Source: Epiperipatus broadwayi (lineage: Eukaryota > Onychophora > Udeonychophora > Euonychophora > Peripatidae). From it: a DNA stretch of 64,000 nucleotides. The translations under genes and the position numbers were made by a program. This document shows, one piece after another, positions 33,487 through 46,095 of this stretch. The notes beneath the pieces were generated by a model, which was not told the DNA's origin, searched no databases, and worked only from the letters and a program-made list of their open reading frames with translations. How positions within the stretch are numbered: the first letter of the stretch is position 1; the number at the start of each line of letters is the position of its first letter. The stretch covers positions 3,890,963-3,954,962 of the forward strand of contig JAQFVV010006208.1 of the NCBI GenBank assembly GCA_028023455.1. Reading direction: 5' to 3'.

Positions 33487-33800
33487 ATAGTATTTCTGTA
33501 GTGTAGGGATGTAATCATGTACACGTATGACCAAAGATGTAAAAAAGATGTATGACCCCTAAGATGCACATTTTGTGCTGAACCAGCACTCATCAATTGG
33601 CTCAGATTACAGTCTCTTACATTCTTATCACTGTTCAGTATTTATAGATAGAAAATTACTACAGTTTAATTAATAAGTGTTAAACTTACTGCCCTCACAA
33701 CTTTTACACAAACCACTTAATGGCGGTATGCTAATAATTTTTATTAGTCATTCAGTAGACTAGAGATTATCCACTTAATGAATAATATTTCTGTAGTGTG
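33487..33800 (-). repeat. Family B ribozyme repeat (C3 and G12 lost)
   Basis: Minus-strand B copy. The hammerhead at 33553-33611 has UUGAUGA and AAAA, with a perfect stem II (GUGCU/AGCAC). These are the same two losses as in copy 1 of family A, both explained by C-to-T or G-to-A changes. Confidence 0.75.
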
Positions 33801-34090
33801 ATTTTCCACTACACTGCTGTAACTTCATGGTCTAGGGGGCAGGATTTTTTTCAGGTTTCAAGCAAGCTTAGGATCCCCCCCCTTATAAAACGAAGCGAAC
33901 TATCACATTATTGATTAAAAATTGTTAATATAGTTATGACTAGCAAGAAAATAAAACAAAAATAAAAATTGGAAACCTTCGTTCAAATTGTTGGATTAAT
34001 CTGATAAGCATTGCTTTTTTACCTTTTATTATATTCTGTCTCGAAAACACATTTAGGTATCAAACAGTATTATTCTACAATCATTCTATT

Positions 34091-34278
34091 AACACTAGCA
34101 TTAAACCACTAAATATCACATGATCATCATTCTTTATGTTTACACAAGATGTTTACACGTAGGCAAAACTTTCCATACAATAGCGCCACTCAGTGCAAGC
34201 ATACATTGATTACTCTGGCTTGTACTGAATGGCTCTACTGTATGGTGTGTTTTGCTTCTGTGTAAACACTAGCATTAA
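34091..34278 (+). mobile_element. Minimal family C element lacking the ribozyme, 14-bp target duplication
   Basis: Element 34105-34264 between AACACTAGCATTAA (34091-34104 and 34265-34278). It keeps only the two inverted arms with 'ggcaaaactttccatac' and 'ctgtatggtgtgttttgc' and no ribozyme. The duplication shows that it moved, or was deleted after moving. It is a natural ribozyme-minus derivative. Confidence 0.85.
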
Positions 34279-34559
34279 TAAACCATATAAGATTAATAAT
34301 CTACGAACTCAAGTTATGAGAAACAATTTACACATTAGACTGGTTAATCATAAATTTTATATTTTACATAAGAGTGAAGACAGATCCATCTCTAACACTT
34401 CAACTTAACAGATCATCCGATTAACAACTTATGAATAGTCATATTGTAGAATAATTTTTCTTCCACAAGAGAAAGAAAATAGAACATTTTTTTTTATTTC
34501 TTTATAAATTTAAGCCTTTACATCCTCATGGTATAAACATCACTTAAAAACATCACACG

Positions 34560-35000
34560 ATCACCATTTTCTATGCTTATATCAAGCTGTTAAAAACACT
34601 ATCAAATTCTCCACGCAACAGTGCCACCAAGTGCAAACCTTAGTAATCAATGGATGCAAAAAGATTTGTGCACAAAATCCCTATCTAATGACCACTCATC
34701 CAATATCCCCAGATAGTTTCTGGCTTGTGGCTTTCATCAGTGAGGTGCCTTGGGTCTGATAGCACTGCATCTAGATCTTAGAATATAATCTAGTCCTTCA
34801 GACTCCACCTTTTACTTATTTAGTCAACTATAAAGCTAAGAATCTAAGATGAAAACACAATGTTTTCAATCCAAGATAATTCAATTCAGTATCTATACAT
34901 TTTGTTTTCTTTGATGTTTTAAACAACTACAATCACCATCACTCTATGGGCAGGATTGGTATAAAATCATTAAAACATCACATGATCACCATTTCATATG
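34560..35000 (-). repeat. Family C ribozyme repeat, long form
   Basis: Minus-strand C copy that extends through 'gttttcaatccaag' to 'gggcaggattgg'. The ribozyme at 34699-34753 has an intact CUGAUGA and GAAA but lacks G of GUC, so stem III cannot close. Confidence 0.75.
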
Positions 35001-35470
35001 CTTATATGAGCTGATGAAATAGTAGCAAATTTTTCATAAAATAGTGCTACCAAGTCATGGTGATTGTGATTTTTAAAACAACCAAAGATACCCAAATGTA
35101 ATGGGTTCAGATTTGGATGATTCAACAAGTGAATTAGTTTGGATTGAAAACATTATTGTTTTTTCATCTTGGGTTCCTACCTAGCTTTAGAGCTAACTAA
35201 ATAAGTAAAAGGTGACTGCTGGAGGGCTGCATTAGATCCTAAGAACTAGGCGCAGTGCTCTCAAATCCAAGGCTCCTCACTGATGAAAGCCACAAGCTAA
35301 AAACTACCCTGGGAATATTGAATGAGTAGGCACTAGATATAGATATTATGCACAAGCCTTCTGGAATCCATTGATTACTCCGGCTGGCACTGAGTGGCAC
35401 TGCTGTATGGAGTTTTGCCTGTTTTAATAACAGTTATGAGCAATCATAAGAAATGGTGACTATGTGATGT
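35001..35470 (+). repeat. Family C ribozyme repeat, G12 lost
   Basis: Plus-strand C copy. The ribozyme at 35265-35322 has CUGAUGA but AAAA in place of GAAA. Ends with 'gttttgcctgttttaata'. It is followed by part of another C copy. Confidence 0.7.
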
Positions 35471-35479
35471 TTAGTGGTT

Positions 35480-35870
35480 TAATGCCAATCTTGTCTATTA
35501 GGATAGTGATGGCTATGGCTATTAAAGAACCTAAGACACCAAAATGTATGGGTACTGAACTGAGTCCAGATATATGACTATATAAGCTAATGAACTTGGA
35601 TTGAAAATATTGGGTTTTCCAATTTTATTTTCATAGTTTTGTAGTTAAGTAGAGCTAAAAGGTGGCTGCCGGAGGGTTGCATTAGATCCTAAGATCTAGA
35701 TGCAGTGCTCTCAGATCCAAGGCTTCTCACTGATGAAAGCTACAAGCCAGAAACTAGTCTGGGGATATTGAATGAATAGGCACTAGATACAGATTTTATG
35801 CGTCAACCTTCTTATGTCCATTCATTATTCTGGCTTGTACTGATTGATACTACTGTATGGAGAGTTTTAA
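35480..35870 (+). repeat. Family C ribozyme repeat, intact core
   Basis: Plus-strand long form beginning 'gccaatcttgtctatta' and ending 'gtatggagagttttaaatt'. The ribozyme is listed separately. Confidence 0.75.
35715..35773 (+). ncRNA. Hammerhead ribozyme, type I (family C, intact core)
   Basis: CUGAUGA, GAAA and GUC intact. Inner stem I UUCUCA/UGGGGA pairs. Stem II is AGC/GCC with one A-C mismatch and loop UACAA. The outer stem I AUCCAA/UUGAAU has one mismatch. Confidence 0.65.
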
Positions 35871-36238
35871 ATTATACTTCCTTAATCTTATCTGTATCTT
35901 TCTCCTTTTTTCAGTTTATATAGATAACGTATACATTGCAGTTTATATAGATTATGTATACATTGCAATCATCTTTTCTTTAAGCCAGCCATCAAAGTCA
36001 CCACAAAGGAAAGCAAAAAAATTAAATATCTCTCTGATTGTGATCATCTTAAAAAAAGGAAATACCAGTGATTAAAGACATTTCGTTTAGTAATTATGCA
36101 TAGTAGTGGTTCTATTATATATTAAAAGAACGAAAATAAATAAAAAAATAGAAACTTTTATTTTTAAAAATATTGCAATTATTACATATATTAAAAGTTT
36201 TGGGCAAGTTTTTTTCTCAAAAGCCTAAATCTGAATTT

Positions 36239-36562
36239 ATATAGGACAGCGGTCCCCAATCTTTTTGCACTTAAGAGCACATACTATAATACCAGCCAGA
36301 TGGCGGGCACCATTTATTTTTTCAATGTAAATTTATAGTTGGATATTGTTAATGATAAATTCTTTTACACTATAAAAGTATAGTATGACATACAATTTGA
36401 TTACAATATAATACAATAATTTATAAGAAATCGTAAAAATTAAATTTATTTGTATCAGATAAATAATTTTTTATAGTGTTCGGATAGCGGCTGGCACACA
36501 TAAAATGGTCTGCGGGTGCCATGGTGTCCACAGGCATAGGGTTGGGGACCCCCAATCTAGGA
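36239..36562. mobile_element. hAT-type non-autonomous element, 8-bp target duplication
   Basis: 308 bp (36247-36554) with ends CAGCGGTCCCCAA and its complement-like TTGGGGACCCCCA, flanked by ATATAGGA and ATCTAGGA (seven of eight identical). The 8-bp duplication and CAG ends are typical of hAT. No transposase frame. Confidence 0.85.
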
Positions 36563-36589
36563 TAACAAGTGTTTATGAGATTTTATAGG

Positions 36590-37010
36590 AAAATTTAAAA
36601 AATATGAAATGCCTTCAGTCAGTGAAATATAATGAGCTTGCTAATAGCTTTACACAAGCTTTTCAGATAAATGCCACAAGAGAAAGCATTTAAAATCTCT
36701 ATATCCTCAAACCAGTTTTGAGCTAATGGTTCTTATCAGTGAGGCACTAGAACATTCAGACAGATATTAGATAAATGCTGGGTTTGAGTTGGGATTTTAG
36801 ATTTTAGTGTTTAAATGTACTAGCATCTCATTGATGAGAGCCATTAGCTCAAAACAGGTTGGGGATAAGGATAATTCTAGATAGAGATTTCAAATGCGTT
36901 TTCTTAAGGCATTTATTGGAAAAGCTTGTTTAGATATATTAGCATGCTCATTATGTTACATTTGTAATAAGAAGCTTATTAAATTAAGTCACATGATATA
37001 TGATTTGACT
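36590..37010 (+). repeat. Family D ribozyme repeat, copy 3, fold-back
   Basis: Two inverted arms. The plus-strand hammerhead at 36827-36864 has UUGAUGA and AAAA with a perfect stem II (GAGC/GCUC) and minimal stem III AC-AG-GU. The minus-strand arm near 36705-36770 has CUGAUAA. Both are probably dead. It ends in 'gcttattaaattaagtcac', as copy 1 does. Confidence 0.65.
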
Positions 37011-37137
37011 TCCTTACTTCAGTCAATGAGTAATTATCTGGAATCACTTTACATTTTTAGATACAGGCTATGATCTATTTTAAATAATGAAAAAATTTGC
37101 TCTACTAAAAATGTCCTTTTTTTTTTTAAATATATAT

Positions 37138-37660
37138 ATAATTAGAATTTAGGTTTCAAGATAAGACAGTCACTCTTATCATTAAAAAAGTCTATCTTGG
37201 GTTTGGGTTTGAGAGTATCTTCAGTACTCGACATGCCATCATTGAGCTATTTATAAAATTAGTATAGCGCATACATTAAAGGTGGAAATCCTTTCTCTTC
37301 AATTACATATGATCTCTGCATTTGGTAAATAAAATTGAAATTATATAGTTTATAGCAATTCATAAATATTAACATGTAGTAAATTGAAAGATTTCACAAA
37401 CGCTAATATATGAGGGAAAATAATGAATGTAAAAATGAATAGAGAAATGTCTTCATGCTCTCAAACTAAAACGCTTTAGATTGGCCTAATAATTAGAATT
37501 TAGGATTAAAGATAAGATGGTCATTTTTATCTTTAGAAAAGTCTCTATCTTGTGTTTGGGTTTGAGAATAACTTCAGTATTTAACACGATGTCATTGAGC
37601 TATTATAAAATTAGGTTAGCACTTATGTTAAAAGTGAAAACCCTTTCTCTTTAATTAAAA
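37138..37660. repeat. Direct repeat of about 170 bp (two copies)
   Basis: The blocks 37138-37312 and 37493-37660 share 'attagaatttagg', 'aagataaga', 'gtttgggtttgagagta' and 'cattgagctatt'. The space between is unrelated. No coding or ribozyme motif was found in the pair. Confidence 0.6.
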
Positions 37661-37814
37661 TGTGTGTGATGATGACACATGCAAACTTCCTCTTATTAAA
37701 CAAAGACACCTCTTATTAAACAAAGACAAAGAAAGTGAGATCTTTGTGTTCTATGTTGCCATTGCAGTTACAAATAGTGTAACTGTGTCACAAATATTTA
37801 ATCTTTTTCTCTCT

Positions 37815-37816
<2 letters not shown>

Positions 37817-37909
<93 letters not shown>
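37817..37909. repeat. (TA)n microsatellite
   Basis: Nearly pure TA repeat of about 90 bases. Confidence 0.95.
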
Positions 37910-37911
<2 letters not shown>

Positions 37912-37920
37912 AGCCTAGTG

Positions 37921-40900
37921 TTATTGACACTTGGTTTATTTGGCATTGTTTCCACAGGAAAACAATGCTATCCTTTTTTAGAAAATAAAAAGATAAAATA
38001 ATAATAATATTAAGTGATTAATAAAGTATGCTATTTACTCAAGGTAACGTGTTTTAAGCAAATAACTAATAAATTTAGTAATTTGATGTCATTTTGAAGA
38101 AGAGCATGAATAATTTAATTAAATTCTTAACAATAAGAGCAATTTAATATAGTATAAAAGCACATATCATAAACAGTAATTGATTTTGGATGGGTAGAGG
38201 GGGAGAGTAGACGAGTATCTTATCATAACGCACAATAACTTCTGGTAATTTTTAAATTATTTTAGATAATAATGTATACAGAATTATACATCACTAATAA
38301 ACATTGTTAATTAAATGTATTTATTATTTTTCATTATTTGTCAAATTACTTTGTAATCCATTTAAATCATACAGAAATATATGACTGTAATAAGTTTTTT
38401 TTTTTTTCTTTTGTTATGTATAATTAAATGATTATTTTTCTGTAAGAGGTCGCTAAAACAAGACCACCAAAATTTGAAGAAAGTTTAGTCTGACTCTAGT
38501 TTTACAAGGAGGAAGCAGTACTGAAATTTGGTAACAAATTTTTTATTATTTTTTAATTGCAGAAATAAATATAAGTCCAGTAAATTTTTAATAATATCAT
38601 GCGTTGCTAATCCTATTTGATAAGATATTCTGTTTTCTGTAGCCATCTACCTATTTTAAAGTTTTTTATACGCAAAAATATACTATCGTATGCTAAAGTT
38701 CAAAATGACCGTATTGACTACAGTAATCACGGAAAGCGTCATTATATTTAAATTAAGCAATATAAGTAATTTCCAGGAAATAAACAATTATTTGTTAACT
38801 TTACCTTATTTAATAATCTTTTCATGGCATAAAAGAAAAATTATAATTAAAAGACATATTATAAAAGCCAAGGAAAGTTAACTAGAAAATTTCGCGCTCT
38901 TTCTAAAAGAAATTGTCTGCTTTTGAAAATAATGTAAGTTCCCCATGTTAAAATATGTTTTATTCACTGAAAATTATCTAGAAATAATATTAATGATAAA
39001 GGATATTTACTTATGCACCTGTATATTTTTTTTAAAAAGAAAATATATATTTTCTCAAGGCAAATATCGGAAAATTTGTATGTGTGCATTTTACAGAGAA
39101 TTCCTTATTAAAGACAAATTACAATTCCTAGAGTAGGAATAAAAACTACAAACATTAGTGATTTAATTATAACCATAAAATAATATGTTATATTATACAT
39201 CAATTGGAGTCGTTAAAACTTCATATCCACGTAAGTCAGCTGCAGTCCTTATAATAATAGTATTTTGGAAAAATCCGCGCATTATTTTATTCATAAGCCA
39301 GCTAGCTAAAAATGATACGTATCACCAATAGTAAAAAGAAAAGAATTGTATATGTGATCATCAATCGTCAAATATTCGTCATGTTAAAATATGTATTGTT
39401 TTCTTGGATCCCAAAATTATATCAGTTAATTTAAGGAAGAGTTAATATCCAATGCTGCTATGTTTTCTTTGCCTAATTTATTAATTGCACCAGAATGGAG
39501 GCAACTTTTATATAAATGAAATAATAAAATGTGTTTCTTATTTTAAATTTGCTTCGTGAACTACGAACGGATCAAGTTCTTCATCTAGATAAATTGCCCA
39601 ACGGAAAAACATTTTTCTAGTGAGATAATAATCACTTGTTAAGTAATGATTTTTTTTACTAATTTGTAAAATTATGTGTATTTTTTTTTTATATCAACAG
39701 GTGAAAGGCTGTATAGTCAAGTAATATTTAAATGACCTTGTAATCATAAAGGTATGTTTTCCTGTAATTATTCTAGGTTAAATTTATATTTGACATGGAA
39801 AATTTTTTTTTATAAAATGTGTTTACTTATGATATGCATTATGGATATAAATTTATATGTTAGATGCGTAAAAGAAGAAAAATTCAGATACTTAATAGAT
39901 AAAATATCTAGTTAAAATTATCAGAAGTAATTAAAGAGAAGTGCTATACAGGATATTACTTATTTAAAGTTTGAAACAAATTTATACTATGTTAATTGCG
40001 GAACTTATCCCAATTATTCTTTATTCACGCATTCACTTAATTTAGTTCAAGATACTATAATACCAATTACTTGTTGAATTTTTCTTTGGCAAAGGCGAAA
40101 ATTATTATGGTTAATTCTGTGTTATCCATTGATTTCAGACGTTGATCTAAGTATACCCCGGAACATAAATTTAGTATAATTAGTGTATTTGCTTGTCTTG
40201 CCCTGAGATAGCATCAGTATATGATTAATATTCGCATTAGTAATAATTGTAATGTCTTTATTTTGTGGGATGGAAAATGATCTCCCCAAAAGCTTTATTT
40301 TCCATGAGGGGAATAGATAAATCTAGTATTCGGGTATGTTTATAACCCAAGTGATCGCTTCTCAGAGTTAGGACGATCAGTAATTTATATCGTATTTAGC
40401 GTATTTCATTCGTTAAAAATCCCAGGAGAGGATTATACTTGGTGTGTGTTCCTATTATGCCCAAGTAAGAGGCAAGGACCCACCAAACTATTTTAATGTA
40501 GTAGTTAATTCTACAGACCTTCAGTGTTATTCCATATTCCTCATGAGAAAATAGAGATAATTCCACCACGGAAGGTGTTGAATATTGTGTTTTGTTTAGA
40601 AAGTTATGGCAAGATAACGGGTATATTGGAGGTTAATTCCTCAAGATCCATTTAGTAAAAATAGCGTGCTAGTATATATGATCAATGTCTGGATTGTGCG
40701 GCGGAATAGTGCTGGTAATCCACACTTAAGTCAATGGAGAGAGTAAGTTTAAAATTGCGTGATTTAAAATTTTTTATTTTCCAATGGAGGGTTCAAATAC
40801 TAGGTTTAATTCGGGTTAATGATTAAGTAGCACTCACAATATAACTTATACTGAGAAAAGCAGTGTGTATAACAACTTCAGTTGTTATTAAGGTAAACAT

Positions 40901-42300
40901 TAAAATAATAAGTGTAACTTCTGATAAATAACCCATAAATTATAATAAGTTATCTAAATAAAAAACAAACAAACTATCATTTGATTAAAGATGATAATAA
41001 AAATCGTTTGTACGCTTTGCCTAGAATCAGATTATTTTTATTTTAAAACAAATAGTTAGTTAATAAAGTTAAGCAGCCGTTCCTATAAGATACACTAAAT
41101 GGATGAGTCGATGTATCGATAATAATATTTAATTTGTTATATTCAATTTGCATAAATGTAAAAAGAAGATGAAGAAGTAGTTCGAATCCAAGTCTAAGAG
41201 TATAGACGAATTAATGTTAGTTATATTTTGTTTTATCCATATGGAATCGAATAAATTGTATATGTTTGTTTATTATGTTAATCATAAAGGATAGTTTTGT
41301 TAAACTGTAATAATAAATTATAATCTTGTTAAAATTTAATAATAAATTATAGACTTGTTACAAGTTGTTTTGAGTCATTTTTCTTGTGTGCTAAATAAAA
41401 GTGTATTTGCATAATACTTGCAATACTTTCTTGAGTCCAAAATCATTTATGAAATCTTAAATTCAATACACCAGATAGACAATTGTAAGCAGATCAGAAT
41501 ATTTCAGTATAGTTTAATTTAATAGAAATTATTTATGGAATGGAAAACTTCAGACCAAGACATTTTATTTTATGTGTGTGTAAAATCATTTTATTCCCAA
41601 ACTAGTAGGTTTTGGTTGCACATTGTTAAGTACACCTTTAAGCGAAGTGTCTAAGTAATAAATCTTAGTTAAATTATTGTGTTGTCATGGATGATGGAAG
41701 GACACAAAAGCACCCTTGTCTTTTCATCATTCCGACTGAGATTCTGGATTAAAAGGTGCTGTATTATTCAAAATTATGCGTTGTTATTGAATATGGTTAT
41801 CATCTCGTTAAATATTATAATAGTTGATATGTGGATGAAGACACCTGGAATTTAAATAAGGTAAATGTTTCCTATAGCCGACCAGAATGTCAGTCATATG
41901 CGACAACACAATACTGCCGAGCATTTTTCTTTAAAAATAACAGAGAACCCTGAGATTAGTGTCATTATTATAAGTGCTCTTAAATTAAGAATTGATTCAT
42001 TATGATCAATATTACAAGCGTGGCATGGCTAAAGAGATTGAAACTTCTGATTGTATAATAATAAAATATTGAGATCATATTGGCAAATTAATGAATGTTT
42101 TGTTTTAGTCAGTAATATTAACAATGACATGAAATCATCATCATCATTGTCGAACAATGCAAGTACTTACAGCTCATAGAATGTGTTTTGGATAGAGAAA
42201 GAATATTAGTTATTCTAAATTTTCTTTTTAAATTTATTTTATTAATGATATTTTTTTTTAATTCTATCTCTGTCTGAACTGCATATCGCTGTAGCTGAAT
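37921..42300. other. Unique noncoding stretch
   Basis: The longest part without recognised mobile elements. Sequence complexity is higher at about 40130-40800. An exon-like segment at 39707-39757 (preceded by a pyrimidine tract and 'caacag', followed by 'gtatgt') has stops in all three frames, so a coding role is not supported. It could hold regulatory or noncoding RNA sequence. Confidence 0.4.
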
Positions 42301-42304
42301 TATT

Positions 42305-42450
42305 ATAACTAACCTAACGTCGAGCTATATTAGTTAAAAATATAGGGTTTAAAAACCCGTCCTAGACGGAAGCGTCCGAATTCTCTTTAATAGAATTAGG
42401 CTTCCGGAATTGATTTCGTAGAGATGAAGACGTCGTTATTTACTAGGTTA
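42305..42450. other. Compact structured, GC-richer island
   Basis: Within AT-rich DNA, this 145-bp block has matched words TAACCTA/TAGGTTA at its edges and several internal self-complementary words (for example 'cgtcctagacg'). No known RNA family is recognised. Confidence 0.3.
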
Positions 42451-42459
42451 GAATATATA

Positions 42460-45400
42460 TATGTGTGTGTGTGTATGATACAAAAGCATTAAAAGTATAC
42501 TTGGGGCAATACATTTTACTAAATTTAAACTCTTAGTATTTGTTTTCTATTAATATTTATAATGGCAGAGTATCAAAATATAGTTATATATACGTCAACA
42601 CATGTCTATATGATTGGCTAATCTAATTTATATATCGAAAGCTAATTTTATTTATAAAAATTATAGTAGCTCACAATTTATTTTAGGTTGTGTAAGAGGA
42701 TAGCTAAATGTATATATGTAAATGTGTGGTGCATATTTTGCGTTTTGTCCAGGATTGATAAAATTGGAAAAGAAGCTTTTACAAAGAAAATTATAGGTTA
42801 AAAATAACATTGAAAATTTTGGTATGCAATATCTCTAGGAAATGTAATATGGAAAATAACTATATGCAAAAACGTATACGAGATACGTTTAAATCTGAAT
42901 AAAGTTTGCAATTTTCGCCTAGTGCACTTTAGACTAAATTATATTAGTCATAGTCATGGCAACTGACAGAGGGGGGATTTCTGGCTTTATTAGAGAAACA
43001 TGAATGGATGATTAGCATGAACGAATAGCTAATTATTTGCTTAAATAGGCCATTTTTTAGAGAGGGGAACACTGGAGTTTTTCTTGTTAATAGTGTTTTT
43101 ATCTCTCACAATGTGTCAGGCCTCTTTCAGTTTATACTTGGAGTCATTGTGCTCTAGGCATACAATGATGACAGACATAGGCTCAAAGACATGGCCAGAA
43201 GGTGATTGGTGCTCGCAAAAAATGATTTAATATCTGTTTGGGTTTGAGCATAGCTGTATATCAGTTACAAATGCCTTTTTTTTTGTAACAGAAGCACACT
43301 TCTTTTTTTAATGTTTTTATTTCAATTGCCACAACAATTTTTACGTAATAATGCCTAATAGATATATATTGTAACAGTATACATATATGCCATTACACCA
43401 CTTTCAAATAAAAGTGAAAAATATATAAATAAAATTATTCTCATCTAGAAATATGTATAAAAAAAATGTAATAATTTTATTTAAATTAATATATATAATG
43501 CACAGATGGCATTAAATTAATATATATAATGCACAGATGGCAAACTAATTATTGTTTTCATATAAAAGAATTTAAAAAAAGCTGTTAATTAGTTAAAGTT
43601 AAATGTTATTTAAAGTCAGATAAGAGATCAATTAAAAAATACTAGTGATAAAATTTTGAGTTCCCGCTTTAAAGCAAGCTGGCCAATAACAATGAAAATG
43701 AACACATCACCACCAATAAGAACAGCACCAAGCCAGGTAAGATCAATCCTGGAATTTGAAGTTAAGAATTCAAAATGGTATAAAAAGAAAACTTTTAAGT
43801 GGAGATTTAGATTTGGATTACTCTTGCTGATTGCGTGTTATTGAAACATATTTTACAAGTGTATTGCGGATCTCCAAAATGTAGGGTCATGCATTAAATT
43901 ACATTTCCCATATTTGCACCAGCTGAGGCAACCTTCAGAGTAATGATCTCCGGAAAGTGGCAAATGACGAACTTGTCTCCACTTAGAACAATATGAAATG
44001 GAAAGAACTTTGAATTGTATGACATATCAAGGAGCCCAAAGATTTACTTCAATAAACCTACAGCATTGGAAAGTATCATTAAATGAACTTTAATTATATA
44101 ATACAAACTTTTCCAAGTAGTAATTTTAAACATTACTTAATTTTTAAAACAAATCTTTTATCTGGCTAAAATTTTAAATTAATAATTATATATTTTTTAT
44201 ATATGTGTTTGATATCATTTCCATTTTTGAAATTTCATTTAAATGGATTATTTAAAAATAGGTGAAAATGGCTGCATAGATTTGTAAGATTGTTAGTTTA
44301 GGTATGTTAATTTTGGGCTAATTGTTTTGTAGTTGAATCAGTGCTGGTGGATAGATGTATGGATGTTTTATATCAATGTAATCTGGGTAGATGCATTGGA
44401 TAATTTTTCCTTTGTGGCGTGTTAGCATATAGGGCATAATACCCATCTGAACATGGCCCAAAAGTGTAGCCATCACCTTATCAATGGTCGTAGATGTATT
44501 TCCTATGCCATTGATTTTCTTATGCTCTGGTTGGGACAGTAAACAAGCAAAGACTGCTATTGCCATTTATAGAGCATCTCTTACATATATATTTAAATGA
44601 TTTCATTTTTTGTATCACCAATTGGGCAGTGGATCATTCCTGTCTGTTAGTGAGGTTTATTAATGATCATGGGGAAGATGCTCAGTCCTTCCCACCACAA
44701 TTTTTTATTTCTCTGATATCATGCTGATATAAATTCCTGTCAGCATGATTGTGTTATATTAATAATCTCATTTTGCATTGGTCACATCGGTATATCAATA
44801 AGCTAGCATTGGTTTAAACACAAGATTTTAGCTGAAGGTCAAAAGGATTAAGTTAGTTATATGCGTATTCTATATAGTGTATTTACGCTTAGTAAAATTT
44901 TAAAATTGTATTAAATCTATTAAATGCTTCCATCTGTGCATATAATTTAAATCAAATATATTCATTAGTTAATTTAATTTTCAGAATTTTTCATTTTAAT
45001 GTGTGTGTTATAATAAAATGTTTGTTTAATTAAATTTTTGGCAGTAACTTATTTTATATACTTTATTAATAATATTTTAATTAAGAATAAGAAATTTTAA
45101 ATATTCAGTGTGATATTTTAAGCTCAGCTTCTCCCTGAGCTAATGACTGGGGCTTTCGGTTCATATCTGCCACTTTTATAAATTTTCTAGGTTCGAATAG
45201 CCTAGTGATGCCCTAGTATGGCAGATAGATTTGTGAGGTTCCATCAATCATTATAATATATATTACACATCTAGAAAAATCTGAAACTCTTATCTGTAAA
45301 TCAGAGAATATATTATCAATATATTTTTATCTTCCAAATCCTTTTAACATTCTTAAAAGTTTTAACTGTAAATTAGATTTTAGCATTGTTTGAACTTCTT

Positions 45401-45950
45401 ATAATCAATGAGAATGCGTTAGTCAAATTCATTCAACTGTTGGTAAAAAAATTGACAGTGAATTTTTTTAATTGAATTTTAATTAAAGCTTTTGAAAGTT
45501 TTAGTGAATTTTTCTATAGAAGCATTTATTCTGTTCAATACATGGATGCTTCATCCCTGCTGTACATGTACTAATGTTGCGCTTATTGGGTAGACAAGTT
45601 GGCCTTCAATTCTCCATAATACACAGTGTAACAGTTGATTTGAGGGCATATAACTTTATAAACAATTTGTGATTTCTGGTTTGGGAGTAGAATGTCTTTT
45701 GTGTTAATACTAAGTCAGTTTAGAGGGGTGGGTGCATATCAAAAATGCATGTGTTGTACAAAATTTATTTTATTTTAACAATGTAACATTTTTATGATAT
45801 ACATTTAAATTCAAAACTTTAAGAATCGGTTTTATAATTTGGGGAATAGCAGTCACTTAGTTGTATCCAGGGCTGGACTGATCAATTCATCCACCAGAGG
45901 CAAATCTTTAAAACTATACCTTTTCAATATTATTTAGAAGACAATAAACA
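42460..45950. other. Mostly unique noncoding stretch
   Basis: No firm gene. A short block near 43500-43740 ('gcacagatgg', then 'gtcagataagagat' and a GC-richer part) is matched at 63640-63960 and is probably the end of an unidentified repeat. It is followed by ordinary AT-rich sequence. Confidence 0.4.
44318..44566 (-). CDS. Unrecognised open frame of 82 codons
   Basis: I do not recognise this protein. It is unusual here because its composition is not skewed by repeats: residues 1-82 include an L-L-S-Q-P-E-H-K-K-I-N-G-I-G region and H-V-Q-M-G-I-M-P-Y-M-L. It could be a decayed transposon or virus-derived frame or a chance ORF. No promoter, intron or polyadenylation evidence was found. An upstream piece on the minus strand (44600-44750) is not open in the same frame. 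Confidence 0.25.
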   Translation of the reverse strand: MAIAVFACLLSQPEHKKINGIGNTSTTIDKVMATLLGHVQMGIMPYMLTRHKGKIIQCIYPDYIDIKHPYIYPPALIQLQNN

Positions 45951-45954
45951 TTAC

Positions 45955-46095
45955 TCTTATGCTTGTGTATAACTGTCGTTAAAACAGGCACTAGATGGGG
46001 ATTTTATGCACAAGCCTTCTGGAATCCATTGATTACTCTAGCTTGCTGTGTGTGACAATACGTATAGTGAGTCTTGCCTGTTTTAACAAGTTATA
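45955..46095 (+). repeat. Family C arm fragment
   Basis: Carries 'tggggattttatgcacaag' to 'gagtcttgcctgttttaac' without the ribozyme. It abuts the next, complete C copy. Confidence 0.7.

Noticed and set aside
39707-39757. Exon-like segment with good acceptor and donor signals
   Set aside because: Stops occur in all three frames, and no neighbouring exon was found.
43656-43844. Open frame with serine/proline-rich start
   Set aside because: It overlaps a repeat end also present near 63890 and has no further support as a gene.
45110-45240. Local word 'gaaagccccagtc' on the minus strand
   Set aside because: There is no CUGANGA partner, so it is not a hammerhead.
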